NCBI RefSeq assembly: GCF_030687495.1
Contig: NZ_CP117435.1
Span: 2,980,501-3,044,500 of the forward strand
Source: Pseudomonas sp. FP453
Lineage (GTDB): Bacteria > Pseudomonadota > Gammaproteobacteria > Pseudomonadales > Pseudomonadaceae
Direction: 5' to 3'
Length of the DNA: 64,000 nucleotides
In this document: one piece after another, positions 51,848-61,800 of the stretch
Layout of the letters: each line of letters starts with the position of its first letter
How positions within the stretch are numbered: position 1 is the stretch's first letter
Program-made: the position numbers and the translations under genes
The notes under the pieces: generated by a model
Seen by the model: the letters and a program-made list of their open reading frames with translations, nothing else
Told to the model about the DNA's origin: nothing
The model's database searches: none

Positions 51848-52178
51848 GGTATTCACTTCCCCGGGTAATGAACGCGCGCACAGAAACACTGCACTTTTTA
51901 AATGGCGCAAAACGTATGTTCGGCAGAGTTTTACAAGGTGGGCGTTACGGTTTTTTATTGTGTTCGGCGTGGTTGCCGAAGTTGATTCTAAGCCCAGTTT
52001 GCGGGGGCTACAGCCAGGCAAAGGATGAAACTCGATTAATTAAACTTCACGTTATTTATGGGGCGAGGGGTGTAGCGTGGGACCTGTCTTAGCCGCTCTG
52101 CTTCGACAAAAATCCTTTGGTTGCCGCCGCAGACTCTGCGGCGGATTTTTTCGTTGGAACAGTTTTAAGTGGAGGGGC
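51848..52178. other. Intergenic region with porin promoter and possible small RNA
   Basis: The 331 bases between two minus-strand genes contain the oprD-type porin promoter region (AT-rich, 51880-52060) and a strong hairpin with a T-run on the plus strand at 52124-52150. No protein gene was found. A transcript on the plus strand ending at this hairpin would be a non-coding RNA of up to about 200 bases; no certain promoter for it was found. Confidence 0.5.
52124..52150 (+). terminator. Strong rho-independent terminator with no gene in front
   Basis: CCGCCGCAG (52124-52132), loop ACT, CTGCGGCGG (52136-52144) make a perfect 9-base-pair GC-rich stem, followed directly by ATTTTTTC. On the minus strand the T-run is 10 bases away from the stem, so it is less suited to end the GlxA-type gene, though the outer AAAAATCC/GGATTTTT arms could make it work both ways. 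Confidence 0.7.
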
Positions 52179-53279
52179 TTAGTGCGCCAAGCCGTGTAAG
52201 GCGATGCCCATCGGGAACGGCGGCTGGCTGGCCGGCGCAGCCTTCATCTGCGTGCGATAACCCAGGGGGCTGGTGCCCAGTTGTTTTTGAAACGCCCGGC
52301 GCATGCGTTCTTCACGACCAAAGCCGACCGTTTCGGCAATCCGCTTGATCGGCTCGCTGGTGGTCGCCAGCACCCGGCAGGCCGCTTCCAGGCGCAGGCT
52401 CTCCACCGCTTGCGCCGGCGTATCGCCCGTGGCGGCGACATACGCCCGGGCAAAGTGGCGCGGGCTCATGCCGAATTGCTCGGCCAAGCGTTCTACCCGC
52501 AGATCACCATTCAAGTTCCCCGCAATCCACGCATGCAAGCGTGCCAGGCGCACATCGGGATCGGTGCGCAAAGCCGTGGACTGCGCATTCAGTGAGGCAC
52601 TCAACTGCGGCTGTTCGCCCGAACGCCACAGGAACACCGTGAAATAGCGCGCCAATGACAACGCAGCCTGGGCGCCAAGGTCCTGCTCCACCAGCCCGAG
52701 GGCGAGGTCGATGCCGGCGGTGGCGCCGCCGCAGGTCCACAGGTTGCGGTCGTGCAGGTACAACACGTCGGTCTGGCAGATCACCTTGGGGTAGCGCGCC
52801 TGCAGTTCATCGGCAAATTTCCAGTGGGTGACCACTTTGCGCCCATCCAGCAAACCGGCGGCGGCCAACGCAAACGCCCCGGTGCCGATCGAGCACAGGC
52901 GGCGGATCTGTGCAGCGCGTTGCTGCAACCAGGCGCACGCGTGTTCGTTGGCCTCCAGCGCAGCCATGCCGGGGCCGCCCGCGACAATCAAGGTGTCGAT
53001 CAGCGGCGCCTGTACGTCGATCTGTTCCAGCGACAAGGTGTTGGCGCTAATCCCCGACACGGACGTAATCGTGCCCCCCAGCGGCGACGCCAACAGCAAC
53101 CGATACCGCGCTGCACCGCCCAACAGCCGCGGAATTGCCGCAAACACCTCCAGCGGCCCGGCCGCGTTCAGCAGCAGCAAGTCATCGAACGCCAGCACGA
53201 CGACCGTGCGCACGCCGTTGTCCGGTGTGGCAGTAAAGGAGGGGTGTTTGGCATGGAGCGTCACGGCGAGCCTCGACAT
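52179..53279 (-). CDS. GlxA-type AraC regulator (DJ-1/PfpI domain plus AraC helix-turn-helix)
   Basis: A 366-residue regulator with an N-terminal class I glutamine-amidotransferase-like domain (about residues 20-190; VVVLAFDDLLLLNAAGPLEVF, VAGGPGM, and the nucleophile-elbow position CSIGTGAFALAAAGLLDG) and a C-terminal AraC-type helix-turn-helix pair (AEQFGMSPRHFARAYVAATG; IAETVGFGREERMRRAFQKQLG). The start at 53279 is uncertain because no good ribosome-binding site is visible; the frame is open to 53312. It is divergent from the sulfonate-type binding protein, arylsulfotransferase-like and TonB receptor genes across 32 bases and is their likely regulator. Confidence 0.88.
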   Translation of the reverse strand: MSRLAVTLHAKHPSFTATPDNGVRTVVVLAFDDLLLLNAAGPLEVFAAIPRLLGGAARYRLLLASPLGGTITSVSGISANTLSLEQIDVQAPLIDTLIVAGGPGMAALEANEHACAWLQQRAAQIRRLCSIGTGAFALAAAGLLDGRKVVTHWKFADELQARYPKVICQTDVLYLHDRNLWTCGGATAGIDLALGLVEQDLGAQAALSLARYFTVFLWRSGEQPQLSASLNAQSTALRTDPDVRLARLHAWIAGNLNGDLRVERLAEQFGMSPRHFARAYVAATGDTPAQAVESLRLEAACRVLATTSEPIKRIAETVGFGREERMRRAFQKQLGTSPLGYRTQMKAAPASQPPFPMGIALHGLAH

Positions 53280-53311
53280 ACTGGGTTCAACGCAAAAATG
53301 AGGGCACGACA

Positions 53312-54283
53312 ATGACGCTAAAACCTGACGCTGCCAAGCATCCCGTACTGCGCCGCCTGGCCGGGTTGGCGTGCCTGGCGGCGCTGTTGATGGTGCAACC
53401 GGTGTCGGCGGCGCTGAAGGTCGGAGACCAGAGCGGCCTGATCCAGGCCATGCTGCACGCGTCCGGTGAAGACCAGGACCTGCCGGCCGCGCTGGCGTGG
53501 CATCCGTTCAGCGCCGGCACCACGCTGCTGGAGGCGCTGAGCGCCGGTGCCATCGATATCGGCGTGGTCGGCAATGCGCCGCCGGTGTTTGCCCAGGCCG
53601 GTGGTTTTGATGTGCGCATCATTGGCGTGGCGAGCGGGGCGCAGAACAACAATGCGCTGTTGCTGCCGCAAGGTTCCAGCGTGCAGCGTGTCGCCGACCT
53701 CAAGGGCCAGCGCGTCGCCGTGGCCAAAGGCACCAGCGGCCATTACCTGCTGCTGGCGGCGCTGCACCAGGCCGGGTTGACGACGCGGGATGTAAACATT
53801 GCCTACGTCAGCCCGCTCGACGCGCAAACCGCGTTTGCCAGCGGCCGTCTGGAGGCCTGGTCGGTGTGGTATCCCTTTGTCGGTCAGGCCACTTCCCGTG
53901 GCGCTCGCGTATTGGTGGACGGCGGCGCCTGGCCGGAAACCGGGCAGAACTTCACCCTGGCGAGCCTCAAGGCATTGGCCGACCCACAGCGCGCCGTTGA
54001 GGCCGGCGATTTGCTCGCCAGGCTCGCCCGCGCGCAAGCCTGGGCCACGGCCAACCCGGATGCGTGGGCGCAGGTGTTCGCGCAGACCACGCGGCTGCCG
54101 CTGACGTTGGTGCGCGATATGCTCGCCCATCAGCACCTGCGTTATGTGCCGATTGATCCAGCGGTCATCGCCTTGCAACAGCGCCTGGCCGACCTGTTCG
54201 CCGCCGAGCGGGTGATCCCGCGCCCGCTGGACGTCGGGCAGATCTTCGACACGCGCTTCAACACCGTTCTACCACCCAACTGA
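53312..54283 (+). CDS. SsuA/TauA-type ABC transporter substrate-binding protein
   Basis: A 323-residue periplasmic binding protein with a signal peptide (about residues 1-33, LACLAALLMVQPVSA). The segments GAIDIGVVGNAPPVFAQAG, LKGQRVAVAKGTSGHYLLL and LEAWSVWYPFVGQA are typical of aliphatic sulfonate/taurine/nitrate receptors, most like SsuA. The start MTLKPD has GAGGG 8 bases upstream. Its permease and ATPase are not in the window. Together with the next two genes it suggests capture of organic sulfur compounds. Confidence 0.88.
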   Translation: MTLKPDAAKHPVLRRLAGLACLAALLMVQPVSAALKVGDQSGLIQAMLHASGEDQDLPAALAWHPFSAGTTLLEALSAGAIDIGVVGNAPPVFAQAGGFDVRIIGVASGAQNNNALLLPQGSSVQRVADLKGQRVAVAKGTSGHYLLLAALHQAGLTTRDVNIAYVSPLDAQTAFASGRLEAWSVWYPFVGQATSRGARVLVDGGAWPETGQNFTLASLKALADPQRAVEAGDLLARLARAQAWATANPDAWAQVFAQTTRLPLTLVRDMLAHQHLRYVPIDPAVIALQQRLADLFAAERVIPRPLDVGQIFDTRFNTVLPPN

Positions 54284-54344
54284 TCCCTGTTTTCGACCTT
54301 GCCGGTGTGCCGCCGGCAGGGCTTCCTGCACCCGGAGAAAAGCC

Positions 54345-55454
54345 ATGCACAGCACCACCCTCAAGCGCCAGAAGACCGGCCTGATCGGCGTCGACCACAG
54401 CCGCAGCGCCGGCGGCTACACCTTGTTCGCGCCGCAAACGGCGGACGGCAACGTGTTCCTGATCGACCTCGACGGCGAAGTCGTCCACCGCTGGAAGTTG
54501 CCCCAACGCCCGGGCCGCGACGCGGTCATCCTGGCCAACGGCAACCTCGGCTACAACGGCAACCACCCGGACTCCCCGGAGCTGTTCCCCGGCTGGTCGG
54601 TGTGGCACGGCGGTGCATTCAGTGAAGTCACTCCGGAAGGCGAAGTGGTGTGGCAGCACATCGACCTGCTGCACCACCACGATGCGCAATGGCTGGACAA
54701 CGGCAACCTGCTGTACACCACCGTCGCGCCCCTCAGTGCGGAACTGGCCAGCCGCGTGGTCGGCGGCATTCCCGGCAGCGAGGCGGCGGGAGGGGTGATC
54801 TATGCCGATGTGGTCAAGGAAGTCGACCGCCAGGGCCAGGTGGTGTGGGAGTGGCGCAGCTGGGAACACCTGCGTCCCGAGGATTACCCCCTGCACGCGA
54901 CGTTCGAGCGCTACCACTGGCCGATGACCAACGCGGTCTCGCCGGGCCGCGATGGCAAGGTCATCCTGAGCCTGCGCAGCGTGTCGTCGGTGATTGCCGT
55001 GCAACGTGGCAGCGGCGAGGTGCTGTGGCGCCTCGGTCACGACCTGGTGGCGCAGCAACACTGCCCGAGCGAGCTGGAAAACGGCAACATCCTGGTGTTC
55101 GACAACGGTATTTCCCGCCCGCACATCAGCATGCCGCACTCGCGCATCCTCGAAATCGACCCGCAGCAACAGCGCATCACCTGGCAATACGCCGATACCC
55201 CGGGCTACGCGTTCTTCACGCCGTTCATGGGCGGCGCCCAGCGCCTGCACAACGGCAACACCCTGGTGACCGAGGCCAACTTCGGGCGCTTGTTCGAAGT
55301 CACCCCGGCCGGTGAAGTGGTGTGGGAATACGTCAACCCGCACTTCGCCACCTACCCCGACGAGGCCTCCCGCCGCTACTTGCCGGGCGAAAACAACGCG
55401 ATTTTTCGCGCACACCGCTACCAGCGTCAGGACCTTCCCTGGCTGCGCGACTGA
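54345..55454 (+). CDS. Arylsulfotransferase-family protein
   Basis: A 369-residue beta-propeller protein of the arylsulfotransferase (ASST) type. Repeated blade motifs are visible: DGNVFLIDLDGEVVHRWKLP, GAFSEVTPEGEVVWQH, HHDAQWLDNGNLLYT, NGNILVFDNGISRPH and LFEVTPAGEVVWEYVNPH. ASST moves sulfate between phenolic compounds. There is no signal peptide, unlike periplasmic ASST of enterobacteria, so this cytoplasmic form may act differently. The His-rich stretch LLHHHDAQW is a candidate catalytic region, not proven. It lies 61 bases after the binding protein gene and 78 before the TonB receptor. Confidence 0.8.
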   Translation: MHSTTLKRQKTGLIGVDHSRSAGGYTLFAPQTADGNVFLIDLDGEVVHRWKLPQRPGRDAVILANGNLGYNGNHPDSPELFPGWSVWHGGAFSEVTPEGEVVWQHIDLLHHHDAQWLDNGNLLYTTVAPLSAELASRVVGGIPGSEAAGGVIYADVVKEVDRQGQVVWEWRSWEHLRPEDYPLHATFERYHWPMTNAVSPGRDGKVILSLRSVSSVIAVQRGSGEVLWRLGHDLVAQQHCPSELENGNILVFDNGISRPHISMPHSRILEIDPQQQRITWQYADTPGYAFFTPFMGGAQRLHNGNTLVTEANFGRLFEVTPAGEVVWEYVNPHFATYPDEASRRYLPGENNAIFRAHRYQRQDLPWLRD

Positions 55455-55532
55455 CCCGACCCCGCAACGATCACGCTCACGCAGGCCACGCGCAGCGAAG
55501 TATCGACTCATCCCAGACTTAAGGAACCACCG

Positions 55533-57833
55533 ATGATTCTGCTTTATTCGCGCCCTTTGAGCGTGGCTGCACTGGGCGTTTGCGCGCTGATCCAAGGCCT
55601 GCCGGCAGCGGCCGAGACGTTACCCGAGCCCGCCGACACCGTGCTGCAAGCGGTGACGGTGGAGTCGCGCCGGCGCAGCGAAGACGCCCAGCACGTACCC
55701 GTGGCCATGAGCGTGCTCGGCGCACAAACCCTGGAGGAGCAACGCCTGTATCGCTTGCAGGACCTGCAGCAGGCGATGCCCAGCGTCAACGTGGCGTTTA
55801 TGCATGCGCGCCAATCCAGCCTGTCGATTCGCGGGTTGGGCAACAACCCGGCCAGCGATGGCCTGGAGGGCAGCGCCGGGATCTACCTCGACAATGTGTA
55901 CCTGGGACGGCCGGGCATGGCGGTGTTCGACCTGCTGGATGTCGAGCAGATCGAGCTGCTGCGCGGGCCCCAAGGCACCTTGTTTGGCAAGAACACCACG
56001 GCGGGCGTGCTGAACATCACCACGCGGCGCCCCACGTTTACCCCGCAGGGCAGCCTCGCCACGTCACTGGGCGATGACGGTTACGTACAGACCCAGGCGA
56101 GTCTTTCCGGTCCGCTCAATGACACCTTGGCCGGGCGGATCGCGCTGTATCGCACCCATGAAAACGGCTACGTCGAGAACCAATACAACGGCAACACCCT
56201 CGGCGGCGGGCAACGCCAGGGTTTTCGCACGCAGTTGCTGTTCCAGCCCAACGAAGATTTCAACCTGCGCTGGGTCGCCGACTACCACGAAGAAGACTCC
56301 AGCGCCGGCACCCGTTCGCTGTTCAGCACCGGGCCAACGATCAACGGCGTCAACCGCTACGAGCAGCGCGCCGCCGCCGTCGGCGCGACCCTGGTAAGCG
56401 GGCGGCGGGTCAACCTGGATGCGGACCAGAGCGTCAAGGTGTTCCAGGGCGGTACCTCGCTGGAAGCCAACTGGACCTTGCCCAGCGACTACACGCTGAC
56501 TTCCATCAGCGCCTATCGCTGGTGGGATTTCACCCCGCGCAACGATGACGAACTGGACGTCGATGTCATGCACAACGTCGGTCAATCCGCGCGGGACCAG
56601 CAGTACTCCCAGGAACTGCGCCTGGCCTCGCCGGTGGGCGAACACTTTGACTATGTGCTGGGCGCGTATTACTTCCGCCAGGAGATGCGCAACACGGTGT
56701 TTACCGACTACGGCCCGCTGGCCGACACCTGGAACGGTACCGCCCAAGGCGCGCTGAACAATGTCAGCAGCGTGGGGCATGGCACGGTGGATACGGATAG
56801 CGTTGCCACGTTCGCCCAAGGCACCTGGCATTTGACGCCCAGCCTGGATTTCAGCCTTGGCGTGCGCGGCACTTATGAACGCAAACTGGCGCAGGTCACG
56901 CGCAACGCGCCGCTGGGCGGTGCTGCGGTCACGGGCGCAGCGGCGGGTGCCAGGGCCGGGCGGCTCGGCACGTATGACTCCGGGGACTTGAGCTTGTACA
57001 GCTTCGGCCCGTCGGCGCTGGCCAGCCTCGCCTGGCAGGTGGACGAGAACGTGCTGGCGTACGCGTCGTTGTCCCACGGCGAGAAGTCCGGCGGGGTCAA
57101 CCTCAGTGTCGCCAGTGCGCCGGTGGCCGGGGCCGACTCGCTGTTGATCGGCAGCGAACGTGCCAACGATGCCGAACTGGGGGTCAAGACCACCTTGTTC
57201 GACCAGCGCCTGCTGCTCAACGCCAACCTGTTCTGGACCGTGGTCCACGGCTACCAGACCAACGCCTACGATGACGCCAACCTCACCAGTTACTTGACCA
57301 ACGCGGGCACCGTTCGCAGCCGTGGCCTGGAAATGGACAGCAGTTGGCGGCCGCTGCGGGGCCTGACGGTCAACGTGAACGGTTCATGGAATGACGTGCG
57401 CTACCTGTCTTACGAGGACGCGCCATGCCCGGCCGAAGTCGCCTTGCGCCCAGGAGCACCCGCCGCCTGTGATTTGAGCGGGCACGCGGTGGTCGGGGCG
57501 TCGAAATGGATCTACAACACCAGTGCCAGTTATCAATGGCAGTTGAATAACGGCTTGCAGCCCTATGTGAACGGCAACTATGCGTGGCGCTCCCACGCGG
57601 TGGGTACGGTGGACGATTCGCGCGAAGCCCAATTGCCGGGTTACGGGTTGGTCAACCTGTCTACCGGGGTGCGGGGGAATTGGGGGGATGGGCAATGGGA
57701 CGTGTCGCTATGGCTGAAAAATGCCTTCGACAAGACCTACTACACCACGCTGTGGAACTCGCCAAACGGAGCGTATACCGGGGTGCTGGGCACTCCGCGG
57801 ACACTGGGTGCAACGGCGCGTTATGACTTTTAA
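55533..57833 (+). CDS. TonB-dependent outer-membrane receptor
   Basis: A 766-residue receptor: signal peptide (about 1-27, ending PAAAE), plug domain (about 45-165; VPVAMSVLGAQTLEEQRLY, SSLSIRGLGNNPAS, IELLRGPQGTLFGKNTTAGV) and a 22-strand barrel ending GTPRTLGATARYDF with the terminal aromatic residue. A TonB-box-like LQAVTVESRRR follows the signal. The sequence is of the general FecA/CirA type without clear siderophore features. Next to a sulfonate-type binding protein and an arylsulfotransferase-like protein, a sulfur-containing ligand (for example a sulfate ester) is more likely than iron (inference). Confidence 0.9.
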   Translation: MILLYSRPLSVAALGVCALIQGLPAAAETLPEPADTVLQAVTVESRRRSEDAQHVPVAMSVLGAQTLEEQRLYRLQDLQQAMPSVNVAFMHARQSSLSIRGLGNNPASDGLEGSAGIYLDNVYLGRPGMAVFDLLDVEQIELLRGPQGTLFGKNTTAGVLNITTRRPTFTPQGSLATSLGDDGYVQTQASLSGPLNDTLAGRIALYRTHENGYVENQYNGNTLGGGQRQGFRTQLLFQPNEDFNLRWVADYHEEDSSAGTRSLFSTGPTINGVNRYEQRAAAVGATLVSGRRVNLDADQSVKVFQGGTSLEANWTLPSDYTLTSISAYRWWDFTPRNDDELDVDVMHNVGQSARDQQYSQELRLASPVGEHFDYVLGAYYFRQEMRNTVFTDYGPLADTWNGTAQGALNNVSSVGHGTVDTDSVATFAQGTWHLTPSLDFSLGVRGTYERKLAQVTRNAPLGGAAVTGAAAGARAGRLGTYDSGDLSLYSFGPSALASLAWQVDENVLAYASLSHGEKSGGVNLSVASAPVAGADSLLIGSERANDAELGVKTTLFDQRLLLNANLFWTVVHGYQTNAYDDANLTSYLTNAGTVRSRGLEMDSSWRPLRGLTVNVNGSWNDVRYLSYEDAPCPAEVALRPGAPAACDLSGHAVVGASKWIYNTSASYQWQLNNGLQPYVNGNYAWRSHAVGTVDDSREAQLPGYGLVNLSTGVRGNWGDGQWDVSLWLKNAFDKTYYTTLWNSPNGAYTGVLGTPRTLGATARYDF

Positions 57834-57893
57834 GAAGGGGTGACGCGTGCCAACGGTGGCGGTGAGCCCAAGGCAGTAGGAGGGCATTCACCG

Positions 57894-57910
57894 CTTACCT
57901 GGCAGGTAAG
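57894..57910. terminator. Weak hairpin between convergent genes
   Basis: CTTACCT, loop GGC, AGGTAAG forms a 7-base-pair hairpin in the gap between the convergent TonB receptor and oxaloacetate decarboxylase genes. No direct T-run follows on either strand (the plus strand has CTCTTTTAC 6 bases later), so its role as a terminator is doubtful. Confidence 0.3.
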
Positions 57911-57912
57911 GA

Positions 57913-58782
57913 CTACTCTTTTACATCCATGAACTCTTTCGCCCACGCCACGTAGTTCTCGGGCAACGTGTAGGTGTGCGTCAGTTCGGTCGCGCTGAGG
58001 TTGGAAGTGCTGTGGGTCAGCTGGCGCTGGGCGCGCAGGCTGTCGTAGGTGGCTTTGATCGCCGCGAAGTAAGCGCCATGACCGGCCACCACCACACGTA
58101 CGCCAAGGCTGGCCAGGCGGGCCGCGTCGTTCAGCTTTGGATTGCCGTAGGTCACCAGCATCAACGGCACGGTGAGGTGTTCGGCGATCCGCTCCAGGTG
58201 TTCGAAGTCGCTGACACCCACCATGCAGATACCATCCGCACCGGCTTTTTGATAGGCCAGGGTGCGCTCGATCACGGCTTCGGTGGGCAATACGCCGGCG
58301 TTGGTGCGGGCGATGATCGACAGCTCGGGGTCAACACGGGCTTCCAGGGCGGCGCGCACCTTGCCGATGCCTTCTTCGATGGAAATCAGGTCGGTGGATT
58401 TGCGCCCGAATTGCGCCGGCAGCAGGGTGTCTTCAATGGTCAACGCGGCCACGCCGGCACGCTCAAGTTCTTCGACGGTACGCATCACGTTGAGGGCGTT
58501 GCCATAGCCGTGGTCGGCGTCGGCAATGAACGGCAGTTGGGCGACGCGGCCGATGCGGGTGGCCTGCTCGACGAATTCACTCAGGGTGATCAGGGCAAAG
58601 TCGGGGGCTGCCAGGACTTGCAGGGAGGCGACGGAGCCGCCAAGGATGCCGACTTCGAAACCCAGGTCGGCGGCGATGCGGGCCGACATCGGGTCGAAGA
58701 CAGAAGCGGTTTCAACGCACGCAGGCGTTGCCAGCAGTTCACGGAAATTACGGCGCAGGGCTGTGTGGGACTTTTTCGGCAT
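57913..58782 (-). CDS. Oxaloacetate decarboxylase, PEP mutase/isocitrate lyase superfamily
   Basis: A 289-residue enzyme of the PEP mutase/isocitrate lyase superfamily, closest in pattern to the PA4872-type oxaloacetate decarboxylase. Metal and substrate segments are [34 protein letters not shown] (Asp pair), LTIEDTLLP and SIIARTNAG. The Cys-containing loop of true isocitrate lyases is absent. It would convert oxaloacetate to pyruvate and CO2 in the cytoplasm. The start at 58782 has AGGAAAG 6 bases upstream; the frame is open to 58812. It is monocistronic between convergent and co-oriented neighbours. Confidence 0.88.
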   Translation of the reverse strand: MPKKSHTALRRNFRELLATPACVETASVFDPMSARIAADLGFEVGILGGSVASLQVLAAPDFALITLSEFVEQATRIGRVAQLPFIADADHGYGNALNVMRTVEELERAGVAALTIEDTLLPAQFGRKSTDLISIEEGIGKVRAALEARVDPELSIIARTNAGVLPTEAVIERTLAYQKAGADGICMVGVSDFEHLERIAEHLTVPLMLVTYGNPKLNDAARLASLGVRVVVAGHGAYFAAIKATYDSLRAQRQLTHSTSNLSATELTHTYTLPENYVAWAKEFMDVKE

Positions 58783-58897
58783 GATCTTTCCTGGTGGGGC
58801 CATTGACTGCATACGATCAATGCCTATGGGTGGACGTGTGAGATTACCATGTAGGAAAAGGTAGGATTATGACGTTTAAGAATGGCCCATGCGCAAT

Positions 58898-61800
58898 TCA
58901 CATAGGGTGCTGCACCGTTTCAGCAGCGTGTGAGTGAGTGGCGCCAATAAACATATACATCGCCGGCACCATAAACAGCGTGAGCAAGGTGCCAATCGAC
59001 AGCCCGCTGAAGATCACCAGGCCCATGTCATGCCGCCCGGCAGCCCCGGCCCCCGAGGCCCAGACCAGCGGCGCCACGCCCAGCACCATCGCGGCGGTGG
59101 TCATCAGGATCGGGCGCAAGCGCACCGCCGCCGCTTCTTCAATCGCCTCACGTTTGCTGCGGCCGGCCCGTTGCAGTTCGTTGGCGAATTGCACGATCAA
59201 GATGCCGTGCTTGGTAATCAAGCCCAGCAGCGTCACCAGGCCGACCTGGGTGTACACGTTGATCGAGGCGAAGCCCATGGTGATGAACGCCAGCGCGCCA
59301 AACAGGGCGGGTGGCACGGAAAAGAGGATCACCACCGGGTCGCGAAAGCTCTCGAACTGGAAGGCCAGCGCCAGGTAGACGATCAGGATCGAAAACAGCA
59401 ACAGGCCGACAAAACCACCGGATTCCTGGATGAACTGCCGGGATTCACCGGCGAAATCCGAGGTGTAGCCCGACGGCGCGATGCTGTTGAGGATCGCGTT
59501 CAGCTTGCCCAGCAGTTCGCCTTGGGCGACGCCACTCACGCCGGCCAGGGTCGCCGAGTTGAGTTGCTGGAAGTGGTTGATCGACTCCGGCTGCGTCGAG
59601 GTTTCGATATGCGCCACGGTGCGCGCCGGGATCATTGCGCCGGCCGGTGTGCGGATGTAGTAGTCGAGAATCTGCTCCGGGTTGAGGCGGTCCACCTGCA
59701 ATACCTGAGGAATCACTTTGTACGAGCGCCCGGCGGTGGAGAAGTAGTTCACGTAGTTGCCGCCCAAGGCGGCGGACAGCGCGGCGCCGACGTCGGCCTG
59801 GGTCATGCCGAGGGCGGCGATTTTTTCCCGGTCGACCACCAGCCGCGCCTGTGGCTTGTCCAGTTTCAGGTCCATGTCGGCAAACCAGAACAGCTGTTGT
59901 TTCTGCGCCTCGGCCATCACCGCCTGGGCGACTTCGTTGAGGTTTTCCACGGAGTCGGTGGTGGTGATCACGAACTGCACCGGCAAACCCTGGGCGCCCG
60001 GCAGTGACGGCAACGGGAACGCCGCGATGGTTGCGCCCGGCACCTGGTTCCATTTTTGCTGCAAGTCCAGGATCAGCTCGGCCTGGGAGCGTGTACGGTC
60101 GCCCCAGGATTTGAGCAGCACGCCGCCGAGGCCCTGGTTGAGCGCTGGCAGGCCAGTGAGCTGGAACATTTGCGCGTATTCAGCCTCTTTGTTGGCGATC
60201 TGGAAGGCTTGGTCGGCAATGCGTTCCATCTGCTGGGGCGAGGCGGTCGGCGGGCCTTTGATCTGCATGAACACCAGGCCCTGGTCCTCGGTGGGCGACA
60301 GTTCGCTCTTGGCCGTCATGCCGCTGGCGGCCACCAGCAGGAACAGGACAAAGCCAAAGGTCACCAGCACCGGCCAGATATCCAGGCCGCCAGACAAGAT
60401 GCGGTGATAGCGCCCGCGCAGCCAGTCAAAATAACCGTCGAGGCGCCGGGCGAAGCGGCCTTCCTCCTGGCCGGGCTTGAACAGGCGCGAGGTCATCATC
60501 GGCGACAGGGTCAGCGCCACCACGGCGGAAACGGTCACCGCGCCGGCCAGGGAGAAACAGAACTCCTTGAACAGCGCCCCGGTCAGGCCACTGCGCAGGC
60601 CGATGGGCACGTAGGCGGCCACCAGCACCACGGTCATCGCCAGGATCGGCCCGCCCAACTCCCGCGCCGCCACCAGCGCGGCCTCCAATACGCCTTTGCC
60701 TTCCTCCTTGATATGCCGGTCGACGTTTTCCACCACGATAATCGCGTCATCCACCACCAGCCCGATCGCCAGCACCAGGGCGAGCAGGGTCAGCAGGTTG
60801 ATGGAGTAACCCAGCAGGTACATCACAAAGAACGTCCCGACCAGCGACAGCGGGATCGCCACCAGCGGCACAATCACTGCGCGGAAGGAGCCGAGGAACA
60901 GGTAGATCACCACCGAGACAATCACCATGGCTTCGGCCAGGGTTTTCACCACCTCGACAATCGAGGTGTTGATGAAGGCCGTGGAGTCATACACGATCTC
61001 GCCGCGCACGCCCGCAGGCAGTTGCGCTTGCAGCTCGGGGAAGGCCTCGCGCACGCTGTCGGCGACGGTCAGGATGTTCGCGCTGGGCGCCACCTTGATA
61101 CCGATGAACACCGAACGCTTGCCGGAAAATGCCACGCTGCTGTCGTAGCTTTCGGCGCCAAGGGTGACGTTGGCCACGTCCTCCAGGTGCACCAGGGCGT
61201 CGCCTTTTTGCTTGATCACCAGCTGCTTGAATTCGTCCACCGTGTGCAAGTCGGTGCCGGCGGTGAGGTCCACCGTGACCGTTTGCCCACGGGTGGAACC
61301 CACGGCGGACAGGTAGTTGTTGTTGGCCAGGGCGGTGGCCACATCCTGCGCGGTGACGTTGTGCGCCGCCAGCTTGTCCGGGTCCAGCCAGGCGCGCAGG
61401 GCGAATTGGCGCCCGCCGAGGATCTCGGCGGTTTGCACGCCCTGCACCGAGTCCAGCTTGGGCTTGACCACGCGCACCAGGTAATCGGTGATGTTGTTGG
61501 TGGGCAGCGTGTCGCTGTAGAAGCCCAGGTACATGGCGTCGGTGGTTTGTCCGACGGCCACGGTGAGCACCGGTTCCTGGGCCTGCGCCGGCAACTGGTT
61601 CTTCACCGAGTTGACCTGGGTGTTGATCTCGGTGAGCGCCTTGCTGGCGTCGTAGTTCAGGCGCAGGGTCGCGGTGATGGTGGACACGCCGGTGATGCTG
61701 GAAGACGACAGGTAGTCGATGCCCTGGGCCTGGGCGATCGCCGACTCCAGCGGCTGGGTGATGAAGCCGGCGACGGTGGACGCGTCGGCGCCGTAGTAGG

